64,000 bases of DNA from an uncultured Flavobacterium sp. (GCF_943913405.1 NZ_CALTYA010000017.1:1-64000); one strand, 5' to 3'. Positions 44,107-53,507 are shown, counted from the stretch's first letter. The notes: a model not told the origin generated them from the letters alone. Numbers and translations: made by a program.

Positions 44107-45432
44107 ATGAATTCTACCGAAATTAATTTCAGAAAAGACAAACTGAAGAAGCTTTTTCAAGTGATTACAGAAAATGAAGAAGAAATTCTGAAAGCTTTGT
44201 ACAGCGATTTTAAAAAACCTGCTTTTGAAGGATTTCTGACTGAAATTAATGTGGTGAAATCAGATTTAAAAGATGCCATAAAAAATATAAAATCTTGGGC
44301 AAAGCCAAAGAAAGTTAGGGCTTCACTATTAAATTTTCCTTCATCAGATTATATTTATAGTGAGCCTTATGGCAAAACTTTGGTGATTTCTCCATGGAAT
44401 TATCCGTTTCAATTGGCACTTTGCCCCGTGATTGTTTCTTATGCTGCAGGAAATTCTGTTGTTTTAAAACCTTCAGAATTGACTCCGAACACTTCGACTT
44501 TACTTTCTAAAATTATTCGGGAAACTTTTGACGTAAAAGAAGTCGTGGCCGTTTTAGGCGATGCAGATGTGGCAAAAAGCCTATTAGAAAAACGCTGGGA
44601 TTATATTTTTTTCACTGGAAGTGTTGCCGTCGGAAAGGAAGTTGCCAAAGCTGCTGCCAAAAATTTAACACCGGTAACTTTAGAATTAGGCGGAAAAAAT
44701 CCCTGCATAATTGATGAAACTGCAAATTTGGAAGTTACTGCCAAAAGAATCGTCTGGGGAAAATTCATCAATGCCGGACAAACTTGCATTGCGCCAGATT
44801 ATATTTTGGTACAGCAAAAAGTAAAATCAAAACTCGTACGGCTTTTAAAAGAAGAAATTGAAAAAGCTTTTGGAGAAAATCCCCAGGTTTCTCCTGATTT
44901 TACTAGAATTATAAACAAGAAGAACTGGCAACGTTTGGTAGATATGATTGAAGAAAAAAATGTGCTTTCGGGTGGCATTTTTGACGAAGAAAATTTATAC
45001 ATCGCTCCTACTTTGATTGACGAACCTTCGTTGGAAAGCGAAATTATGAAGGAAGAAATCTTTGGGCCGTTGCTTCCGATACTTTCTTACACTGCTGAAA
45101 ATGACTTGAAAAAAGTAATTTCTAGGTATGAGAAACCTTTGTCATTGTATGTTTTTACTGAAAATAAAACCTTTACTGAAAAAATAATTCAGGATTTTTC
45201 TTTCGGAGGCGGTTGCATAAATGACACCGTTGTTCATTTTTCAAACAAGCGACTTCCTTTCGGAGGTGTTGGAAATAGCGGAATTGGGGCTTATCATGGC
45301 AAAAAAAGCTATGAAACATTTTCACACCAAAAATCTATTTTGAAAAAAGCGACTTGGTTTGACAATCCGATTCGTTATGCTCCTTACAAAAACAAATTAA
45401 AATTTATTCGAAAGCTTTTGAATTGGTTGTAA
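44107..45432 (+). CDS. Aldehyde dehydrogenase, class-3-like
   Basis: The 441-residue enzyme oxidises an aldehyde with NAD(P)+. Motifs are the cofactor-binding ISPWNYPFQLALCP, FFTGSVAVGKEVA, the general base Glu in LELGGKNPCII and the catalytic Cys in NAGQTCIAPDYILV. It is shorter than classical ALDHs and ends in the hydrophobic, basic LKFIRKLLNWL, as in the fatty-aldehyde/class 3 group. The substrate may be a membrane-derived aldehyde (inference). Confidence 0.9.
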   Translation: MNSTEINFRKDKLKKLFQVITENEEEILKALYSDFKKPAFEGFLTEINVVKSDLKDAIKNIKSWAKPKKVRASLLNFPSSDYIYSEPYGKTLVISPWNYPFQLALCPVIVSYAAGNSVVLKPSELTPNTSTLLSKIIRETFDVKEVVAVLGDADVAKSLLEKRWDYIFFTGSVAVGKEVAKAAAKNLTPVTLELGGKNPCIIDETANLEVTAKRIVWGKFINAGQTCIAPDYILVQQKVKSKLVRLLKEEIEKAFGENPQVSPDFTRIINKKNWQRLVDMIEEKNVLSGGIFDEENLYIAPTLIDEPSLESEIMKEEIFGPLLPILSYTAENDLKKVISRYEKPLSLYVFTENKTFTEKIIQDFSFGGGCINDTVVHFSNKRLPFGGVGNSGIGAYHGKKSYETFSHQKSILKKATWFDNPIRYAPYKNKLKFIRKLLNWL

Positions 45433-45493
45433 AAATCTAGATTGATTCAAAAATATTTAGCTAATTTCACATTATTATTTATAAAACAAACAA

Positions 45494-46282
45494 ATGGAAT
45501 CCACACAGGAAAGACTAAACGAAATTAAACAAAAAGGTTATCATCTAGAATTTGGCGATGTTTTCAATGACAGCCTAGAAATTTATAAAAAAGTGCTTTG
45601 GATTGTTGGCCTCGCTTTTTTAATATTGATGATTATTATGGCCACATTATCCGTGGGAGTCATGACTGTATTTTTTGGAGCCAGCGATTTCATGAGCAAT
45701 ATAACACAATTTGGCCTGCTTTCAACTTCGCCTGCTTATTTGGTTATCTCATTGATAATTGGCGTTTTAGCCACAATTGCAATCAGTCCGCTTTATGCCG
45801 GAATTGCGCAAGTTTGCCATAATGCACAAACGAATAAGCACTATGATTTTAATACCGTTTTTATACATTACAAATCAAGTTATGTAAAAAATATTGCTAT
45901 TTCGGCGCTATTAATTTCTTTGGTATCGGGAGTTGCCACAGATTTGGTAATGTTTTTAGGCTTTCAATTTCTAGCCACTTTGGTAAGCTACTTTTTTCAA
46001 TTCTTCACGTTATTTACGATTCCTTTTATCATTTTTGGAAATCTTAACGCGATGAATGCGATTCAAGCCAGCATATTGATCGTCTTTAAAAAGTTTTGGA
46101 TCATTTTTGCCTTAATGCTTGTTGCAGTAATCATGGCAACGCTTGGGCTTATTGCTATCTGTATTGGAATTTTATTCACTTTGCCAATAATTTATACAAC
46201 GCAATATGCTATTTACAGAAATGTGATTGGCGTTGAAGAACATGACGAACTTGATGAAATCGGAATTTATAAAGAATATTAA
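45494..46282 (+). CDS. Integral membrane protein of unknown function
   Basis: The 262-residue protein has a short soluble N-terminus (FGDVFNDSLEIYKKVLW) and about six transmembrane helices. It ends with a charged tail (EEHDELDEIGIYKEY). The layout resembles the DUF975-like and glycerophosphodiester phosphodiesterase membrane-domain proteins, but I cannot name the family firmly. It lies 19 nt upstream of a zinc peptidase gene and may be co-transcribed with it. Confidence 0.75.
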   Translation: MESTQERLNEIKQKGYHLEFGDVFNDSLEIYKKVLWIVGLAFLILMIIMATLSVGVMTVFFGASDFMSNITQFGLLSTSPAYLVISLIIGVLATIAISPLYAGIAQVCHNAQTNKHYDFNTVFIHYKSSYVKNIAISALLISLVSGVATDLVMFLGFQFLATLVSYFFQFFTLFTIPFIIFGNLNAMNAIQASILIVFKKFWIIFALMLVAVIMATLGLIAICIGILFTLPIIYTTQYAIYRNVIGVEEHDELDEIGIYKEY

Positions 46283-46301
46283 CCACGAAAAAAATTAAAT
46301 T

Positions 46302-47162
46302 ATGAAATGGGGAGACAGAAGACAAAGTGACAACATGGAAGACCGCAGAGGGATGTCTGGCGGAGGAAAAGCAGTACTTGGCGGTGGATTGATTGGGATT
46401 GTCATCCTATTATTAAATATGTTTGGTGGCGAAACCGGACAAACTTTAGCTCCGATTTTGAACCAATTTCAAGAAGGACAATCCGCTCCGACGGAACAAA
46501 GAGAATTGACAGCTCAAGAGAAACAAGAAGGAGAATTTGTAAATGTGCTTTTAGTAGACAATGAAGATGTTTGGACAAAAATTTTCAAAGAAAACGGCTG
46601 GAATTATGAAGCTCCGAAATTAGTATTATTCAGCGGTCAAGTTCAAACGGCTTGTGGTGGCGCAAGTGCAGCTTCTGGTCCGTTTTATTGTCCTGGAGAC
46701 AGAAAAGTTTATATGGACATGACTTTCTTCGAAGAATTAAAGTCTAAATTTGGTGCAGAAGGCGGTGATTTTGCTGTAGCTTATGTAGTTGCGCATGAAA
46801 TCGGCCATCACGTTCAGACACTTTTAGGAACTTCCGCAAAAATGAGAAAAATGCAGGAAGGCTTGAGCGAAGCTGAAGCCAATAAACTATCTGTCGCACT
46901 AGAATTACAAGCCGATTTTTATGCCGGAGTTTGGACGCATTATAACGAGGAAATGAATAAAATCCTAGAGCCAGGCGATATTGAAGAGGCTTTGAGCGCT
47001 GCAAATGCGGTGGGCGACGATGCCATCCAAAAGAAAATGCAAGGTCAAGTGGTTCCTGATTCTTTCACACACGGAACTTCAGAACAGCGAATGTATTGGT
47101 TCAAAAAAGGTTTGAAAACCGGTGATATCAAACAAGGTGATACTTTTGCCGAAATAAATTAA
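46302..47162 (+). CDS. Neutral zinc metallopeptidase, YpfJ family
   Basis: The 286-residue protein has a charged N-terminus (MKWGDRRQSDNMEDRRG) and one membrane segment (VLGGGLIGIVILLLNMFGG). The peptidase-like domain holds HEIGHH, with His165, Glu166 and His169. CGGASAASGPFYCPGDRKVYMDMTFF and ELQADFYAGVWTHY are family signatures. It resembles YpfJ/KPN_02809-type proteins whose substrates are unknown. Confidence 0.9.
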   Translation: MKWGDRRQSDNMEDRRGMSGGGKAVLGGGLIGIVILLLNMFGGETGQTLAPILNQFQEGQSAPTEQRELTAQEKQEGEFVNVLLVDNEDVWTKIFKENGWNYEAPKLVLFSGQVQTACGGASAASGPFYCPGDRKVYMDMTFFEELKSKFGAEGGDFAVAYVVAHEIGHHVQTLLGTSAKMRKMQEGLSEAEANKLSVALELQADFYAGVWTHYNEEMNKILEPGDIEEALSAANAVGDDAIQKKMQGQVVPDSFTHGTSEQRMYWFKKGLKTGDIKQGDTFAEIN

Positions 47163-47196
47163 AAAAAGCGGAACCCATGAGTTCCGCTTTTTTTTA
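47161..47196. terminator. Bidirectional terminator
   Basis: The stem 47165-47174 with 47181-47190 (AAAGCGGAAC/GTTCCGCTTT) has A- and T-tracts on both flanks. It ends the peptidase gene on one strand and the small accessory operon on the other. Confidence 0.85.
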
Positions 47197-47204
47197 GGTC
47201 TAAC

Positions 47205-47724
47205 TTATTTCAAGTTTTTGTAAAATTCAGAATTGCGAACGCCTTCCTCCCACTCTTTCACAGATTGCTCTAGCATGGGATAGAAAAAAACGGATTCCTC
47301 TCTGAATTTAAAATTATAGCTAAAATCTTTTCCCTTTTGAATTGTTTTTAGCGCTTTATCTAAATCCTTTTTAAAATTCTTAAGATCTTCTTTATTTAAT
47401 TTCAGATAATCTGTCAAGTCTTTTGAAGCAAGTTCGTATTTGTTTTGGCTGTCGATTATAAGTCCGATTAAATAGCCGTAAGCTTCATTTTTGCGACCTG
47501 CTTTATAGCTTGCCTTTGACATATCAAGCAAGATTCTTTCAACATCTTTAATAATTGTCGTACCGCTTGACTCCTCGTAAGGAAATTCAAAAATAGATTT
47601 TTTATAATATTCAATTGCTGTCCATTCCCATCGGTAACTAAAATAGTTTCTGTAGCATTTTGTCTGATGGTAATTTCAAATCATCTTGATTATCAAACCC
47701 CATTCCAAAAGGAATTATCATCAT
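47205..47724 (-). pseudogene. Frameshifted helical protein, third gene of the Cys-rich peptide operon
   Basis: A reading frame from the ATG at 47724 (MMIIPFGMGFDNQDDLKLPSDK) ends early. A second frame, shifted by one base, carries a sensible continuation (CYRNYFSYRWEWTAIEYYKKSIFEFPYEE to EFYKNLK). Removing one A from the run at 47658-47661 would join them into about 172 residues. The product is helical and soluble, possibly TPR-like, and belongs to no family I recognise. It starts 3 nt after the small membrane-protein gene. The shift may be a real mutation or a sequencing error in the four-base run. Confidence 0.7.
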
Positions 47725-47727
47725 ATA

Positions 47728-47895
47728 TTAATTAGATTGATTTTTCTTATTCTTATTTATAATTTTATAAGTAAAATAAATTAACCCAACTATTGCTATA
47801 ATAATACAGATTATGTCAGTTTCAGAAGTTTTCGACAAGCTATATGCACATGAGCATATAAGAATAAAAAAAATAATTTTAACAAAATTGTCCAT
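47728..47895 (-). CDS. Small membrane protein, candidate immunity protein
   Basis: The 55-residue product starts MDNFVKIIFFILICSCAYSL, has a second hydrophobic segment (DIICIIIAIVGLIYFTYKII) and ends in a basic tail (NKNKKNQSN). Two transmembrane segments and a basic tail are typical of immunity proteins for membrane-active bacteriocins. It begins 11 nt after the Cys-rich precursor gene and ends 3 nt before the next gene. I start it at 47895 because a longer frame upstream overlaps the precursor gene out of frame and is spurious. Confidence 0.6.
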   Translation of the reverse strand: MDNFVKIIFFILICSCAYSLSKTSETDIICIIIAIVGLIYFTYKIINKNKKNQSN

Positions 47896-47906
47896 AATAA
47901 AATATT

Positions 47907-48599
47907 TTACCATACTGTAACAAAACATCCACCACCGCAACCAAGTATTGCAGCTCCAAAAAATGCAGCAGCACAAGCAGGACATACAAAACCAACTGCA
48001 GCAATGTGCCAAAAGCTAATGCTTGACATCATTCCACCTATACAAGCCTTATAACACGCTGTTGAAAATTTCACTTTTGCTACATCCTGGTCAAAAATAG
48101 GGCTGACAATCTCGTGTTCATCTATAACTGGCATCTTACCATCTTCTACCATTTCAGCATCGTATACAAGAGTATTATCTGCAAATTTATTTTCAATTAT
48201 AACCATACCTTTAGCAATTTCATTTTCGGTATAACGTATAGTATATACTTCAATTTCCTCAAACTCATTATCAGCTATAATAGTTACGTGGACAACTTCA
48301 TCAATTGACATATCAGTTTTTTCTCTATTCAAGCTTTCAATGTAATAATCATAATGTTGAGGTAAATCTGATTTTATTGAGCTTACGTATGAAGAAACAT
48401 TAATACCTTTAGATTTGGTAAAATCATTATATGCTTCATTTGTTTCTTCCAAGTAGTTTTTGTCGGAAGTTCTTAATGCTAAAGTACTTTGATTTACAAT
48501 TTCGTTTTGTGGTTCAGTACTATCACTAGAACACGAAATTACAAATATAGACACAATAAAGATTAAAATAAATTTTTGAAGTAAATTCAACTTTTGCAT
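47907..48599 (-). CDS. Lipoprotein with a Cys-rich hydrophobic C-terminal peptide (possible bacteriocin precursor)
   Basis: The 230-residue product has a lipoprotein signal with Cys23 (lipobox FVISC, then SSDSTEPQNE). A hydrophilic, acidic middle domain occupies about 25-177. The last 50 residues change character. They are rich in Gly, Ala and Cys, with six cysteines in three close pairs (182/186, 206/209, 221/225) and hydrophobic stretches such as WHIAAVGFVC and CAAAFFGAAILGC. This resembles a propeptide plus a disulfide-bonded membrane-active peptide, in the manner of halocin C8-type precursors. I recognise no family, so this is inference. The next gene could supply immunity. Confidence 0.7.
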   Translation of the reverse strand: MQKLNLLQKFILIFIVSIFVISCSSDSTEPQNEIVNQSTLALRTSDKNYLEETNEAYNDFTKSKGINVSSYVSSIKSDLPQHYDYYIESLNREKTDMSIDEVVHVTIIADNEFEEIEVYTIRYTENEIAKGMVIIENKFADNTLVYDAEMVEDGKMPVIDEHEIVSPIFDQDVAKVKFSTACYKACIGGMMSSISFWHIAAVGFVCPACAAAFFGAAILGCGGGCFVTVW

Positions 48600-48754
48600 A
48601 ATTGTTTGTTTTTTAGAAATTTAATATAAATCAAAATGTATAATAAAAATGAATTTAAAGTAAGAAAAAACTTAATTTTTAAACTATTGCCATCGCTGAA
48701 ATAAGAAACAGCAGAACGTAAATTGCTTTTTGTCATAATCAATTTTTATTTAAT

Positions 48755-50290
48755 TTATCCCAACCAGCCATCTCTGTCAAGGCTTCTATATTGGATTGCT
48801 TCAGCTATATGATTTGAAATTACCATCGGAGAATCATCTAAATCAGCAATTGTTCTCGCTACTTTTAAAATTCTGTCGTAAGCCCTTGCTGACAAATTTA
48901 ACCGTTCCATTGCATTTTTTAACAATTGTTTAGAGTTTTCGTCTAAGGCGCAGAATTCTCGAATCTGTTTTGTGTTCATTTGGGCATTATAATTCACCTT
49001 TTCATTTTCTTGAAAACGCAATGTCTGGACTTCTCTCGCCTTTGTAACCCGTTCGCGAATACTTGCGCTGCTTTCAGAATTTCTGCTATCTGATAATTTA
49101 TCAAAAGGCACGGGCGTCACTTCAATATGAATATCAATGCGATCTAATAAAGGTCCAGAAATCTTGCTCAAATAGCGATTCATTTCATTTGGCGAAGATG
49201 TATTCGGACTTCCTGGATCATTGAAAAATCCACTAGGACTTGGATTCATACTTGCAACAAGCATAAAAGATGACGGATAAGTAACTGTGAATTTTGCCCT
49301 TGAAATAGTAACTTCCCGATCTTCTAAGGGCTGTCTCATGACTTCCAAAACTTCTCTTTTAAACTCTGGAAGTTCATCTAAAAACAATACGCCATTGTGC
49401 GCCATCGAAATTTCTCCGGGTTGCGGATAGCTTCCTCCACCAACTAAAGCTACATTAGAAATCGTATGGTGCGGCGAACGAAACGGCCTCTGGTTCATCA
49501 AGCCCGCTTCCTTAATTTTGCCCACAACGCTATGTATTTTTGTAGTTTCTAAAGCTTCGCGTAAAGTCATCGGAGGCAAAATGCTCGGCAGTCTTTTGGC
49601 AAGCATTGTTTTTCCAGCACCTGGCGGACCAATTAAAATTATGTTGTGTCCTCCGGCGGCCGCGATTTCCATGCATCTTTTTATCGACTCCTGCCCTTTT
49701 ACATCGCTGAAATCAAATTCTGGAAAATCTAAGGTTTTATAAAATTCTTCTCTTGTATCAAAAATTATGGGTTCAACGGTTCCTTTTCCTTCGAAAAAAT
49801 CAATAATTTCTTGTACGTTTTCAATTCCATAAACATCCAGTCCTGAAACAATTGCGGCTTCTTTTGCATTTTGTTTAGGCAGAAAAAATCCTTTGAAACC
49901 TTCTTCTTTGGCTTTGATTGCAATAGGCAAAGCGCCACGAATTGGCTGCAAGCTTCCATCCAAAGAAAGTTCGCCCATAATTATATACTTATCTACATCT
50001 TCAGGCTGAATTTGTCCAGAAGCAACTAAAATACCAATTGCCAGAGTAAGATCATAGGCAGAACCTTCCTTTCTTAAATCGGCCGGCGCCATGTTAATCG
50101 TTATTTTTTTTCCAGGTAATTGATAGCCGTTATTTTTCAATGCAGCCGCAATTCGGTAACTGCTTTCTTTGATGGCATTATCAGGAAGACCGACCAAGTG
50201 GTAGCCAATTCCTTTATCAATATTTACTTCTATCGTGATTGTTGTAGCGTCTACGCCAAAAACGGCGCTTCCAAAAACTTTTACTAACAT
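48755..50290 (-). CDS. comM: ComM/YifB-type Mg-chelatase-like AAA ATPase
   Basis: The 511-residue cytosolic ATPase has an N-terminal ChlI-type Lon-like domain (VFGVDATTITIEVNIDKGIGYHLVGLPD). The AAA+ domain has Walker A GPPGAGKTM near residue 221, and a C-terminal domain contains NLSARAYDRILKVARTIADL. ComM is a hexameric helicase that extends heteroduplex DNA during natural transformation. Bacteroidota copies are usually close to full length, as here. It is the only DNA-uptake-related gene in the window. Confidence 0.93.
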   Translation of the reverse strand: MLVKVFGSAVFGVDATTITIEVNIDKGIGYHLVGLPDNAIKESSYRIAAALKNNGYQLPGKKITINMAPADLRKEGSAYDLTLAIGILVASGQIQPEDVDKYIIMGELSLDGSLQPIRGALPIAIKAKEEGFKGFFLPKQNAKEAAIVSGLDVYGIENVQEIIDFFEGKGTVEPIIFDTREEFYKTLDFPEFDFSDVKGQESIKRCMEIAAAGGHNIILIGPPGAGKTMLAKRLPSILPPMTLREALETTKIHSVVGKIKEAGLMNQRPFRSPHHTISNVALVGGGSYPQPGEISMAHNGVLFLDELPEFKREVLEVMRQPLEDREVTISRAKFTVTYPSSFMLVASMNPSPSGFFNDPGSPNTSSPNEMNRYLSKISGPLLDRIDIHIEVTPVPFDKLSDSRNSESSASIRERVTKAREVQTLRFQENEKVNYNAQMNTKQIREFCALDENSKQLLKNAMERLNLSARAYDRILKVARTIADLDDSPMVISNHIAEAIQYRSLDRDGWLG

Positions 50291-50442
50291 GGCTTATAAA
50301 TTTATTTGTCTAATGTATGTAAAAAAATTTAGATATTTACATCAATAAACAATTCATAAATTTTATCTTCGAAAATAGTTAAAGTACACTTTAAAAACCA
50401 TTTACATGATTTTTACGTATTAAATTTACAGCACCCAAAATC

Positions 50443-51663
50443 ATGAAAACAAATATGTTTGCTCCACAGATTCCTATAAATGAAAAAGAACGCTTAAATG
50501 CGCTCTTGTCTTATAAAATTTTAGATAGCGCCCCCGAAAAAGACTTTGATGATATTGTAAAACTTGCCTCTGAAATCTGCCATACTCCTATTTCCATGAT
50601 TACCCTTGTTGACAAGGACAGGTCTTGGTTTAAAGCGACAATTGGAATAGATAGTGATTTTAAGGAATCCACTCGCGAGGTTTCTTTTTGTGCCCATGCA
50701 ATTAATAATCCCAATGAAACTTTTGTGATTTCAAACGCTGCAGAAGATAGCCGTTTTAAAAATCATCCTTATGTTGCCCATGATCTTAAAGTTCGTTCTT
50801 ATGTTGGCGTTCCATTGGTTGATCCTAATGGTTTTGCTCTTGGTTCGCTTTGCGTAGTTGACATCGAACCTCGAAATTTAGATGAATTTCAACTTTTGGC
50901 TTTAGAAAAATTGGCAAATCAGGTCATAAAACTTTTAGAACTCCGCAAGAAGAACACACAGCTTTTAGAAAACCACAATACGCTTCTCAACAAATATAAA
51001 GACCTTGAGCAATTTGCTTCTGTTGTTTCGCATGATATCAAATCGCCATTGAACAATATCATGATGCTGACCAAAATTCTTCAGGACACAAATTCAGAAC
51101 GTCTTGACAGTGATGGCATTGAAATGCTGAATTACATTTATAAATCTTCCGAAGAGCTGAAAAAATTAGTAGACGCTATTCTTCTCTACTATAAATATGA
51201 CAATGAAAATATAGATGTGAGCGAGAAAATTCGATTGAATGATTTTATAGAATATGTGATCGGAATTTTAGATATCAAGCACGATTATGAATTAGTTCTG
51301 CCAGAAATAAACCATAAATTTAATTCCAATAAAATGGCTTTAGGGCAGATTTTGTTCAATCTTATCGGAAACAGCATTAAGTACAACGACAAGGAAAAAG
51401 GAATTATTACGATTGATTTTTCAGAAAATGAGTTCTATAACATAATTTCTGTAGGCGATAACGGAATTGGAATTGCAGAAGAAAATCTCACCAAAATTTT
51501 TAATATTTTCGAAAATCTAGGCAAATCAGATCGCTTCAAGCAAACCGGGACAGGAATCGGATTGTCCACAGTTCAAAAAATGGTTCAAAAGTTGGAAGGA
51601 AAAATTGAAGTAGAATCTGAACTTACAAAAGGTACAACTTTTAAGATTTTCCTGAAAAAATAG
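50443..51663 (+). CDS. GAF-domain sensor histidine kinase
   Basis: The 406-residue soluble kinase has a GAF domain at about 20-165 (LASEICHTPISMITLVDKDRSWFKA and GFALGSLCVVD). A coiled coil leads to HisKA with His197 in VVSHDIKSP, then a HATPase domain (N box NLIGNSIKYN, G1 VGDNGIGI, GTGIGLSTVQKM). It has no membrane segment or receiver domain and no partner regulator nearby. The small ligand of the GAF domain is unknown. Confidence 0.9.
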   Translation: MKTNMFAPQIPINEKERLNALLSYKILDSAPEKDFDDIVKLASEICHTPISMITLVDKDRSWFKATIGIDSDFKESTREVSFCAHAINNPNETFVISNAAEDSRFKNHPYVAHDLKVRSYVGVPLVDPNGFALGSLCVVDIEPRNLDEFQLLALEKLANQVIKLLELRKKNTQLLENHNTLLNKYKDLEQFASVVSHDIKSPLNNIMMLTKILQDTNSERLDSDGIEMLNYIYKSSEELKKLVDAILLYYKYDNENIDVSEKIRLNDFIEYVIGILDIKHDYELVLPEINHKFNSNKMALGQILFNLIGNSIKYNDKEKGIITIDFSENEFYNIISVGDNGIGIAEENLTKIFNIFENLGKSDRFKQTGTGIGLSTVQKMVQKLEGKIEVESELTKGTTFKIFLKK

Positions 51664-51688
51664 AGTATTTTTGCTCAAAAATTAAATC

Positions 51689-52066
51689 ATGGGACTATTC
51701 AATGCCATTTTGGGCAATGCATCTGAAGTAAATATTGAAAACATTTCTAAAGAATTTGAACCAATCTTGATTCCAGGAGAAAGTATCGAAAAAGCTTTCA
51801 AAATGGTTAAAGACATGTTCATTTTTACGAATAAAAGATTGATTCTTGTTGAAAAACAGTTAGTTGGATCAAAAGTAGATTATCTTTCTATTCCTTACAC
51901 AAATATTCAAAAATTTTCAAAAGAAAGCGCCGGAATCTTAGATTTAGATGCTGAATTGAAAATTTGGCTAAAAAGCGAAGATTTGCCTATCAAAAAACAA
52001 TTTGGAAAAGGCGGCAATAACATCAATGAGGTTTATAGAATTTTAAGCCAGCATATTTTGAAATAA
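51689..52066 (+). CDS. PH-domain protein (bacterial bPH type)
   Basis: The 125-residue cytosolic protein matches the small bacterial PH domain family (YvbH-like). Typical parts are ILIPGESIEKAFKMVKDMFIFTNKRLILVEKQ, YLSIPYTNIQKFSKESAG and the closing helix NEVYRILSQHIL. The biological role is not known. It follows the GAF kinase gene after 25 nt and is ended by a terminator. Confidence 0.82.
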   Translation: MGLFNAILGNASEVNIENISKEFEPILIPGESIEKAFKMVKDMFIFTNKRLILVEKQLVGSKVDYLSIPYTNIQKFSKESAGILDLDAELKIWLKSEDLPIKKQFGKGGNNINEVYRILSQHILK

Positions 52067-52084
52067 TCATTTTCAAACGAATTA

Positions 52085-52121
52085 AATCCCCAATACCGTA
52101 AAAGTATTGGGGATTTTTTTT
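52085..52121 (+). terminator. Terminator after the PH-domain gene
   Basis: A 12-bp perfect stem (52085-52096 with 52104-52115) with a seven-base loop precedes a T-run. Confidence 0.88.
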
Positions 52122-52145
52122 ATATTGTAAATAGAAAGAAATACT

Positions 52146-53507
52146 ATGGAAAAATATAAACTAGTCATTATTGGCGGAGACGCAGCAGGAATGACAGCTG
52201 CTTCAAAAGTACGCAGGCAAAATGAAGATTGTGAAATCGTTGTTTTTGAAAAGTCAGAATATGTGTCCTATTCTGCCTGTGGCATTCCCTATTTTATTTC
52301 TGGAAAAGTGGCTTCTTCAGAGGAATTGATCGTCAGAACTCCTGAAGAATTCATAAAAAAACAAAAAATTGATACAAAAATTTTACACGAAGTAATTGAA
52401 GTAGATACCGATAAAAATCGAGTACTAGTGCATAAAGCAGCTGACAAAACGCAATTTTGGGAAACTTATGACAAATTATTAATTGCCACTGGCGGAAAAG
52501 CTTTTTGTCCGGATGTAAAAAACCGCGATGCTGATGGAATTTTCGGAATTTCAACATTGAGAAGCGGCATTAAAGTAGCAAATTTCATCAAAACTAAAAA
52601 ACCTAAAACCGCCGTAATTGTTGGCGGTGGCTACATTGGATTAGAAATGGCGGAAGCATTACTGATCAAAGGATTGAAAGTTTCGCTGATCAATCGTTCC
52701 GAAGAAATCATGAATACTTTAGATCCTGATATGGGCGCTTTGGTCAATAAGGCGATGAAAAATCTGGGCGTAGAAATTTATGTAAAAGAAGAATTGAAAG
52801 GTTTTGAAGCAGATGAAAACGGCGTAACTTCTGTGGTAACAGACAAAAGAACTTTGAAAACTGACATGGTCATTTTAGGAATGGGAACAAGTCCAAATAC
52901 TGCTTTTTTAAAAAATTCAAAAATTAAATTAGATGAAAAAGGAGCCGTAATTGTTGCTAAAACACAGCGTACAAATATCAGAAATGTTTGGTCAGCAGGA
53001 GATTGCGCAACAACAACGCATTTGGTTACAAAAAAGCCATTTTATATTGCCATGGGAACCGTTGCTAATAAAACAGGATTGGTTGCTGGAAAAAATATTT
53101 CTGGCGGAAGTGCTGTATTTCCAGGCGTTGTAGGAACGGCTGTCTGCAAAATATGTACCTTCGAGGTAGCCAGAACCGGGTTGCTTGAAAAACAATTGCA
53201 AAAATTAAATATCGATTATGTCGCAACAATGATCAAGACAAAATCAAGAGCCGGTTATTATCCAAATTCAAAAGATATTTATGTGAAACTGCTTGCAGAA
53301 AAAAAGACTGGAAGACTGCTCGGAGGCCAAATTATAGGTGAAGAAGGCGCTGCCAAAAGAATCGATGTTTTGGCGACTGCTTTGACTTATAAATTGACTT
53401 TGAGAAATATTATCGATTTGGATTTGTCTTATGCACCGCCGTTTTCTCCAGTTTGGGATCCGGTTCAAACTGCAGCCCGAAAATTGATTACGCAATTAGA
53501 GAAATAA
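52146..53507 (+). CDS. CoA-disulfide-reductase-like FAD enzyme
   Basis: The 453-residue flavoprotein reduces a disulfide or related thiol compound with NAD(P)H. The FAD motif is IIGGDAAGMTAASKVRR. Cys45 in SYSACGIPYFISG is the redox Cys of the CoA-disulfide reductase/NADH oxidase family. The NAD-binding motif is VGGGYIGLEMAEAL, and the second FAD motif is NVWSAGDCA. The C-terminal dimer domain has LSYAPPFSPVWDPVQ, with the tyrosine used by CoADRs. No rhodanese domain is fused. True substrate uncertain (CoA disulfide, persulfide or O2). Confidence 0.85.
   Translation: MEKYKLVIIGGDAAGMTAASKVRRQNEDCEIVVFEKSEYVSYSACGIPYFISGKVASSEELIVRTPEEFIKKQKIDTKILHEVIEVDTDKNRVLVHKAADKTQFWETYDKLLIATGGKAFCPDVKNRDADGIFGISTLRSGIKVANFIKTKKPKTAVIVGGGYIGLEMAEALLIKGLKVSLINRSEEIMNTLDPDMGALVNKAMKNLGVEIYVKEELKGFEADENGVTSVVTDKRTLKTDMVILGMGTSPNTAFLKNSKIKLDEKGAVIVAKTQRTNIRNVWSAGDCATTTHLVTKKPFYIAMGTVANKTGLVAGKNISGGSAVFPGVVGTAVCKICTFEVARTGLLEKQLQKLNIDYVATMIKTKSRAGYYPNSKDIYVKLLAEKKTGRLLGGQIIGEEGAAKRIDVLATALTYKLTLRNIIDLDLSYAPPFSPVWDPVQTAARKLITQLEK

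Noticed and set aside
47896..48012. 39-codon N-terminal extension of the small membrane protein (very Cys- and Trp-rich)
   Set aside because: It is the Cys-rich precursor gene read in another frame; the real start is 47895.
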